A stretch of 64,000 bases of DNA, taken from positions 9,906,903 through 9,970,902 of the forward strand of contig NC_092250.1 in the NCBI RefSeq assembly GCF_036320965.1, in the 5' to 3' direction. Made by a program: the position numbers and the translations under genes. Origin of the DNA: Panulirus ornatus. Lineage: Eukaryota > Arthropoda > Malacostraca > Decapoda > Palinuridae. The notes below the pieces were generated by a model, which was not told where the DNA came from, did not search any database, and worked only from the letters and a program-made list of their open reading frames with translations. Numbering within the stretch: the stretch's first letter is position 1; each line of letters starts with the position of its first letter. This document shows positions 56,118 through 64,000 of the stretch, in pieces.

Positions 56118-58173
56118 TATACCTCGTCGCTGTCTCCCGCGGTTGCGAGGTAGCGCAAGGAAACAGACGAAAGAAATGGCCCAACCCACCCATACACATG
56201 TACATACACACGTCCACACACGCAAATATACATACCTACACAGCTTTCCATGGTTTACCCCGGACGCCTCACATGCCTTGATTCAATCCACTGACAGCAC
56301 GTCAACCCCTGTATACCACATCGCTCCAATTCACTCAATTCCTTGCCCTCCTTTCACCCTCCTGCATGTTCAGGCCCCGATCACACAAAATCCTTTTCAC
56401 TCCATCTTTCCACCTCCAATTTGGTCTCCCTCTTCTCCTCGTTCCCTCCACCTCCGACACATATATCCTCTTGGTCAATCTTTCCTCACTCATTCTCTCC
56501 ATGTGCCCAAACCATTTCAAAACACCCTCTTCTGCTCTCTCAACCACGCTCTTTTTATTTCCACACATCTCTCTTACCCTTACGTTACTTACTCGATCAA
56601 ACCACCTCACACCACACATTGTCCTCAAACATCTCATTTCCAGCACCTCCATCCTCCTGCGCACAACTCTATCCATAGCCCACGCCTCGCAACCATACAA
56701 CATTGTTGGAACCACTATTCCTTCAAACATACCCATTTTTGCTTTCCGAGATAATGTTCTCGACTACCACACATTTTTCAAGGCTCCCAAAATTTTCGCT
56801 CCCTCCCCCACCCTATGATCCACTTCCGCTTCCATGGTTCCATCCGCTGACAGATCCACTCCCAGATATCTAAAACACTTCACTTCCTCCAGTTTTTCTC
56901 CATTCAAACTCACCTCCCAATTGACTTGACCCTCAACCCTACTGTACCTAATAACCTTGCTCTTATTCACATTTACTCTTAACTTTCTTCTACCACACAC
57001 TTTACCAAACTCCGTCACCAGCTTCTGCAGTTTCTCACATGAATCCGCCACCAGCGCTGTATCATCTGCGAACAACAACTGACTCACTTCCCAAGCTCTC
57101 TCATCCCCAACAGACTTCATACTTGCCCCTCTTTCCAAGACTCTTGCATTTACCTCCCTAACAACCCCATCCATAAACAAATTAAACAACCATGGAGACA
57201 TCACACACCCCTGCCGCAAACCTACATTCACTGAGGACCAATCACTTTCCTCTCTTCCTACACGTACACATGCCTTACATCCTCGATAAAAACTTTTCAC
57301 TGCTTCTAACAACTTGCCTCCCACACCATATATTCTTAATACCTTCCACAGAGCATCTCTATCAACTCTATCATATGCCTTCTCCAGATCCATAAATACT
57401 ACATACAAATCCATTTGCTTTTCTAAGTATTTCTCACATACATTCTTCAAAGCAAACACCTGATCCACACATCCTCTACCACTTCTGAAACCACACTGCT
57501 CTTCCCCAATCTGATGCTCTGTACATGCCTTCACCCTCTCAATCAATACCCTCCCATATAATTTACCAGGAATACTCAACAAACTTATACCTCTGTAATT
57601 TGAGCACTCACTCTTATCCCCTTGGCCTTTGTACAATGGCACTATGCACGCATTCCGCCAATCCTCAGGCACCTCACCATGAGTCATACATACATTAAAT
57701 AACCTTACCAACCAGTCAACAATACAGTCACCCCCTTTTTTAATAAATTCCACTGCAATACCATCCAAACCTGCTGCCTTGCCGGCTTTCATCTTCCGCA
57801 AAGCTTTTACTACCTCTTCTCTGTTTACCAAATCATTTTCCCTAACCCTCTCACTTTGCACACCACCTCGACCCAAACACCCTATATCTGCCACTCTGTC
57901 ATCAGACACATTCAACAAACCTTCAAAATACTCATTCCATCTCCTTCTCACATCACCACTACTTGTTATCACCTCCCCATTTACGCTCTTCACTGAAGTT
58001 CCCATTTGCTCCCTTGTCTTACGCACCCTATTTACCTCCTTCCAGAACATCTTTTTATTCTCCCTAAAATTTACTGATAGTCTCTCACCCCAACTCTCAT
58101 TTGTCCTTTTTTTCACCTCTTGCACCTTTCTCTTGACCTCCTGTCTCTTTCTTTTATACTTCTCCCACTCAAT

Positions 58174-58178
<5 letters not shown>
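56118..58178 (-). mobile_element. RTE-like LINE, young, minus strand, one nonsense change
   Basis: Minus-strand frame is open from the linker ([17 protein letters not shown]) through [59 protein letters not shown] and [10 protein letters not shown] to TAG at 56764-56766 (Lys in [10 protein letters not shown] of other copies), then open again to the C-terminus. Short 3' UTR. The 5' end is cut at (TA)n (58179), head-to-head with the next LINE. No endonuclease. Confidence 0.92.

Positions 58179-58239
<61 letters not shown>
58179..58239. repeat. (TA)n microsatellite between head-to-head LINEs
   Basis: About 60 bp of pure TA; both neighbouring LINE copies are 5'-truncated at its edges. Confidence 0.96.
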
Positions 58240-58242
<3 letters not shown>

Positions 58243-61096
58243 GTAAAACTGAAAGTTGATGGAGAGAGATGGGTGATTATTGGTGCATATGCACCTGGGC
58301 ATGAGAAGAAAGATCATGAGAGGCAAGTGTTTTGGGAGCAGCTGAATGAGTGTGTTAGTGGTTTTGATGCACGAGACCGGGTTATAGTGATGGGTGATTT
58401 GAATGCAAAGTTGAGTAATGTGGCAGTTGAGGGAATAATTGGTATACATGGGTGTTCAGTGTTGTAAATGGAAATGGTGAAGAGCTTGTAGATTTATGTG
58501 CTGAAAAAGGACTGATGATTGGGAATACCTGGTTTAAAAAGCGAGATATACATAAGTATACTTATGTAAGTAGGAGAGATGGCCTGAGAGCGTTATTGGA
58601 TTACGTGTTAATTGACAGGCGCGCGAAACAGAGACTTTTGGATGTTAATGTGCTGAGAGGTGCAACTGGAGGGATGTCTGATCATTATCTTGTGGAGGCT
58701 AAGGTGAAGATTTGTATGGGTTTTCAGAAAAGAAGAGTGAATGTTGCGGTGAAGAGGGTGGTGAGAGTAAGTGAGCTTGGGAAGGAGACTTGTGTGAGGA
58801 AGTACCAGGAGAGACTGAGTACAGAATGGAAAAAGGTGAGAACAATGGAAGTAAGGGGAGTGGGGGAGGAATGGGATGTATTTAGGGAATCAGTGATGGA
58901 TTGCGCAAAAGATGCTTGTGGCATGAGAAGAGTGGGAGATGGGTTGATTAGAAAGGGTAGTGAGTGGTGGGATGAAGAAGTAAGAGTATTAGTGAAAGAG
59001 AAGAGAGAGGCATTTGGACGATTTTCGCAGGGAAGAAATGCAATTGAGTGGGAGATGTATAAAAGAAAGAGACAGGAGGTCAAGAGAAAGGTGCAAGAGG
59101 TGAAAAAAAGGGCAAATGAGAGTTGGGGTGAGAGAGTATCATTACATTTTAGGGAGAATAAAAAGATGTTCTGGAAGGAGGTAAATAAAGTGCGTAAGAC
59201 AAGGGAGCAAATGGGAACTTTATTGAAGGGCGCAAATGGGGAGGTGATAACAAGTAGTGGTGATGTGAGAAAGGAGATGGAGTGAGTATTTTGAAGGTTT
59301 GTTGAATGTGTTTGATGATAGAGTGGCAGATATAGGGTGTTTTGGTCGAGGTGGTGTGCAAAGTGAGAGGGTTAGGGAAAATGATTTGGTAAACAGAGAA
59401 GAGGTAGTAAAAGATTTGCGGAAGATGAAAGCCGGCAAGGCAGCAGGTTTGGATGGTATTGCAGTGGAATTTATTAAAAAAGGGGGTGACTGTATTGTTG
59501 ACTGGTTGGTAAGGTTATTTAATGTATGTATGACTCATGGTGAGGTGCCTGAGTATTGGCGGAATGCGTGCATAGTGCCATTGTACAAAGGCCAAGGGGA
59601 TAAGAGTGAGTGCTCAAATTACAGAGGTATAAGTTTGTTGAGTATTCCTGGTAAATTATATGGGAGGGTATTGATTGAGAGGGTGAAGGCATGTACAGAG
59701 CATCAGATTGGGGAAGAGCAGTGTGGTTTCAGAAGTGGTAGAGGATGTGTGGATCAGGTGTTTGCTTTGAAGAATGTATGTGAGAAATACTTAGAAAAGC
59801 AAATGGATTTGTATGTAGCATTTATGGATCTGGAGAAGGCATATGATAGAGTTGATAGAGATGCTCTGTGGAAGGTATTAAGAATATATGGTGTGGGAGG
59901 AAAGTTGTTAGAAGCAGTGAAAAGTTTTTATCGAGGATGTAAGGTATGTGTACGTGTAGGAAGAGAGGAAAGTGATTGGTTCTCAGTGAATGTAGGTTTG
60001 CGGCAGGGGTGTGTGATGTCTCCATGGTTGTTTAATTTGTTTATGGATGGGGTTGTTAGGGAGGTGAATGCAAGAGTTTTGGAAAGAGGGGCAAGTATGA
60101 AGTCTGTTGTGGATGAGAGAGCTTGGGAAGTGAGTCAGTTGTTGTTCGCTGATGATAGAGCGCTGGTGGCTGATTCATGTGAGAACTGCAGAAGCTGGTG
60201 ACTGAGTTTGGTAAAGTGTGTGAAAGAAGAAAGTTAAGAGTAAATGTGAATAAGAGCAAGGTTATTAGGTACAGTAGGGTTGAGGGTCAAGTCAATTGGG
60301 AGGTGAGTTTGAATGGAGAAAAACTGGAGGAAGTAAAGTGTTTTAGATATCTGGGAGTGGATCTGGCAGCGGATGGAACCATGGAAGCGGAAGTGGATCA
60401 TAGGATGGGGGAGGGGGCGAAAAATCTGGGAGTCTTGAAGAATGTGTGGAAGTCGAGAACATTATCTCGGAAAGCAAAAATGGTTATGTTTGAAGGAATA
60501 GTGGTGCAACAATGTTGTATGGTTGCGAGGCGTGGGCTATGGATAGAGTGGTGCGCAGGAGGATGGATGTGCTGGAAATGAGATGTTTGAGGACAATGTG
60601 TGGTGTGAGGTAGTTTGATCGAGTAAGTAACGTAAGGGTAAGAGAGATGTGTGGAAATAAAAAGAGCGTGGTTGAGAGAGCAGAAGAGGGTGTTTTGAAA
60701 TGGTTTGGGCACATGGAGAGAATGAGTGAGGAAAGATTGACCAAGAGGATATTTGTGTCGGAGGTGGAGGGAACGAGGAGAAGAGGGAGATCAAATTGGA
60801 GGTGGAAAGATGGAGTGAAAAAGATTTTGTGTGATCGGGGCCTGAAGATGCAGGAGGGTGAAAGGAGGGCAAGGAATAGAGTAAATTGGAGCGATGTGGT
60901 ATACCGGGGTTGACGTGCTGTCAGTGGATTGAATCACGGCATGTGAAGCGTCTGGGGTAAACCATCGAAAGCTGTGTAGGTATGTATATTTGCGTGTGTG
61001 GACGTATGTATATACATGTGTATGGGGGTGGGTTGGGCCATTTCTTTCGTCTGTTTCCTTGCGCTACCTCGCAAACGCGGGAGACAGCGACAAAGC
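58240..61096 (+). mobile_element. RTE-like LINE, 5'-truncated, several frameshifts
   Basis: Starts in the endonuclease ([20 protein letters not shown]). Frame breaks: a one-base loss near 58452, a one-base gain near 59273, a one-base loss near 60185 (GAGAACTGC for GAGAAACTGC), an indel near 60505 and a stop near 60611 (TGG to TAG). Otherwise it keeps [17 protein letters not shown], linker, RT motifs A and B, and FADDRALVADS (motif C intact), then the C-terminus and short 3' UTR with A tail. Confidence 0.92.
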
Positions 61097-61112
61097 AAAA
61101 AAAAAAAAGAAA

Positions 61113-61116
<4 letters not shown>

Positions 61117-61168
<52 letters not shown>
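61117..61168. repeat. (TA)n microsatellite
   Basis: TA run between a LINE A tail and an SN copy. Confidence 0.96.
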
Positions 61169-61172
<4 letters not shown>

Positions 61173-61406
61173 CCCTGGGGATAGGGGAGAAAGAATACTT
61201 CCCACGTATTCCCTGCGTGTCGCAGAAGGCGACTAAAAGGGGAGGGAGCGGGGGGCTGGAAATCCTCCCCTCTCGTTTTTTTTTGATTTTCCAAAAGAAG
61301 GAACAGAGAACGAGGCCAGGTGAGGATATTCCCTCAGAGGCCCAGTCCTCTGTTCTTAACGCTACCTTTTTAACGCGGGAAATGGCGAATAGTATGAAAG
61401 AAAGAA

Positions 61407-61408
<2 letters not shown>
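61169..61408 (+). mobile_element. SN element, near complete
   Basis: tatccctggggatagggg start to cgctacctttttaacgcggg (inner stem damaged) and a cgaatagtatgaaagaaag tail. Confidence 0.9.

Positions 61409-61409
<1 letters not shown>

Positions 61410-61488
<79 letters not shown>
61410..61488. repeat. (TA)n microsatellite
   Basis: TA run between an SN copy and a minus LINE tail. Confidence 0.96.
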
Positions 61489-61490
<2 letters not shown>

Positions 61491-61503
61491 TCTACTTATT
61501 TAT

Positions 61504-64000
61504 TTTACTTTGTCGCTGTCTCTCGCGTTAACGAGGTAGCACAAGGAAACAGATGGAAGAATGGCCCAACCCACCCACATACACAAGTATATACATACAC
61601 CTCCACACAATGCAAAATATACATACCTATACATCTTAAGTATACATATATATACACAGACATACATATACATATATAAACAGGTACATAATTCATACTG
61701 TCTGCCTTTATTTATTCCCATCGTAACCCCGCCACATATGAAATAATAGCCAACTCCCGCCGCATGTGCGCGAGGTAGCGCTAGGAAAAGACAACAAAGG
61801 CCACATTCGTTCAAACTCAGACTCTAGCTGTCATGTATAATGCACCGAAACCACAGCTCCCCTTCCACATCCAGGCCCAACAGAACTTTCCATGGTTTAC
61901 CCCAGACGCTTTACATGACCTGGTTTAATCCATTGACAGCAGGTCGACCCCGGTATACCACATCGTTCCAATTCACTCTATTCCTTTAACACCTTTCACC
62001 CTCTTGCATGTTCAAGCCCCGATCACTAAAAATACTTTTCACTCCATCTTTCCACCTCCAATTTCGTCTCCCACTTCTTCTCGCTCCCTCCACCTCTGAC
62101 ACATATATCCTCTTGGTCAATCTTTCCTCACTCATTCTCTCCATGTGACCAAACCATTTCAAAACACCCTATTCTACTCTTTCAACCAACTCTTTTTATT
62201 ACCACACATCTCTCTTACCCTATTAGTACTTAATCGATCAAACCATCTCACACCACATATTGTCCACAAATATCTCATTTCCAGCGCATCCCACACCCCT
62301 CCCCACAACTCTATCTATAGCTAACGCCTCGCAACCATATAACATTGTTGGAACCACAATTCCTTCAAACAAACACATTTTTGCTTTCCAAGATAATGTC
62401 CTCGACTTCCACACATTCTTCAACGCTCCCAGAATTTTCGCCCACTCCCCCACACTATGATTCACTTAAGCTTTCATAGTTCCATCCGCTGCCAACTCCA
62501 ATCCAAGATATCTAAAACACTTCACTTCCTCCAGTTTTTTTCCATTCAACCTTACCTCCCAATTGACTTGTCCATCAACCCTACTGTACCTAATAACCTT
62601 GCTCTTATTCACATTTACTCTCAGCTTTCTTCTTTCACAAATTTTACCAAAATTAGTCAAAAGCTTCTTCAGTTTCTCACCCGAATCAGCCACCAGCGTT
62701 GTATCATCAGCGAACAACAACTGACTCACTTCCAAAGCTCTCTCATCCACGACACACTGCATACTTCCCCCTCTTTCCAAAACTCTTGCATTTACCTCCC
62801 TAACAACCCCATCCATCAACAAATTAAACAACCATGGACACATCACACACCCCTGCCGCAAACCTACATTCACTGAGAACCAATCACTTTCCTCGCTTCC
62901 TGCACGTACACATGCCTTACATCCTCTATAAAAACTTTTCACTACTTCAGACAATTTACTTACCACACCATATATTCTTAATACCTTCCTGAGAGCGTCT
63001 CTATCAACTCTCTGATATGCCTTCTCCAGATCCATAAATGCTACATACAAATGAATTTGCTTTTCTAAGTATTTCTCACATACATTCTTCAAAGCAAACA
63101 CCTGATCCACACATCCTTTACCACTTCTGAAACCACGCTGCTCTTCCACAATGTGATGCTCTGTACATGTCTTCATCCGTTCAATCAATACCCTCCCATA
63201 TAATTTCCCAGGAATACTCAACAAACTTATACTTCTGTAATTTCAGCACTTACTTTAATCCCCTTTACCTTTGTACAATGGCACTATGCAAGCATTCCGC
63301 CAATCCTCAGGCACCTCACCGTGAGTCATACATACAGTGAATAACCTTACCAACCAGTCAACAATACAGTCACCCCCTTTTTTAATAAATTCCACTGCAA
63401 TACCATTCAAACCCGCTGCCTTGCCAGCTTTCATCTTCCGCAAATCTTTTACTGCCTCTTCTCTGTTTACCAAATCATTTTCCCTAACCCTCTCACATTG
63501 CACACCACCTCGACCAAAACAACCTATATCTGCCACTCTATCATCAAACACAATCAACAAACCTTCAAAATACTCTCTCCATCTCCTTCTCACATCACTA
63601 CTACTTGTTATCACCTCCCCCATTAGCCCCTTCACTGAAGTTCCCGTTTGTTCCCTCGTATTACATACTCTATTTACCTCCTTGCAAAACATCTTTTTAC
63701 TCTCCCTAAAATTTAATGATACTCTCTCACCCCAACTCTCATTTGCCCTCTTTTTCACCTCTTTCGCCTTTCTCTTGACCTCCTGCCTCATTGTTTTATA
63801 AATCTCACAGTCATTTGCATTATTTCTCTGCAAAAATCGTCCAAAGGCCTCTCTCTTCTCTTTCACTAATAATCTTACTTCTTCATCCCACCACTCACTA
63901 ACCTTTCTAATCTGCCCACTTCCCACGCTTCTCATGCCATAAGCATCTTTTGCACAAGCCATCACCGCTTCCCTAAATCCATAGCATTCCTCCCCCACTC
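61504..64000 (-). mobile_element. RTE-like LINE, older, minus strand, long 3' UTR, runs off window
   Basis: Minus strand: linker (KTMRQEVKRKAKEVKKRANE), [26 protein letters not shown], a frame break near 63245, [40 protein letters not shown] (the second motif-A Asp replaced by Gln), CPWLFNLLMDG and FADDTTLVADS. A stop around 62466, YGCEALAIDR and a decayed C-terminus follow. The long 3' UTR contains the agctagagtctgagtttg block. The 5' part continues past 64000, so any endonuclease lies outside the window. Confidence 0.88.

Overview
This is eukaryotic, animal DNA. It is intron-rich, saturated with (TA)n microsatellites, and packed with non-LTR retrotransposons, tRNA-derived SINEs and Penelope-like fragments. 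The mix (an RTE-type LINE with a single endonuclease-RT ORF, CR1- and Jockey-like relics, PLEs with GIY-YIG domains, very long TA arrays) best fits a decapod crustacean. That is inference from repeat style and the host protein; no species can be named.

The one host gene runs on the + strand across most of the window (570 to about 54,660). Its 5' exons lie upstream of the window. Nine exons can be joined with matching splice phases: an Ig domain (570-699 + 1375-1520), a second Ig domain (11696-11877 + 33383-33547), one fibronectin III domain (33773-33880 + 33969-34113), a juxtamembrane and transmembrane exon (about 43103-43381), a short cytoplasmic exon (51515-51636) and a large last exon (51831-53690) with a His/Gln-rich tail and a Tyr-containing decapeptide repeat. 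The order Ig-Ig-FN3-TM-long tail, and the style of the FN3 and juxtamembrane sequence, suggest a nephrin/Sticks-and-stones/Hibris-type cell-adhesion receptor. The family is likely; orthology is not proven.

The introns (10.2, 21.5, 9.0 and 8.1 kb) are filled mainly by about 25 copies or fragments of one RTE-like LINE on both strands. The best copy (29682-32993) shows the full plan: a 5' UTR of about 120 bp, one ORF of about 998 codons (AP endonuclease, RT, C-terminal GRPxxRW region), a short 3' UTR, an A-rich tail and (TA)n. It carries one stop and one 2-bp insertion. Other young copies are 5'-truncated exactly at (TA)n arrays. A non-autonomous element of about 240 bp (called SN here; nine near-complete and two partial copies) shares the LINE 5' UTR and a 3' stem-loop, and also sits in (TA)n. 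Older copies have a long 3' UTR containing AATAAA; the young lineage has lost that block.

Other elements are two Penelope-like fragments (13241-14782 +; 25408-26130 -), a Jockey-like RT relic (15525-16520 -), a CR1-like relic (44650-46630 +), a CA-linked tRNA SINE (four copies), a second tRNA SINE in tandem and inverted form (26828-27363), a Leu/Ser-tRNA-like SINE (16556-16780), and GT, AG, GA and CA microsatellites. After 53,690 come a probable 3' UTR, intergenic sequence and more LINE copies to the window end.

The most interesting signals are the LINE/SN pair with its shared 3' stem-loop and (TA)n insertion habit, and the degenerate tandem 'echo' repeats at several splice junctions of the host gene, one of which could extend the protein into a soluble isoform. 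All alignments were made by eye; boundaries of decayed repeats are approximate.
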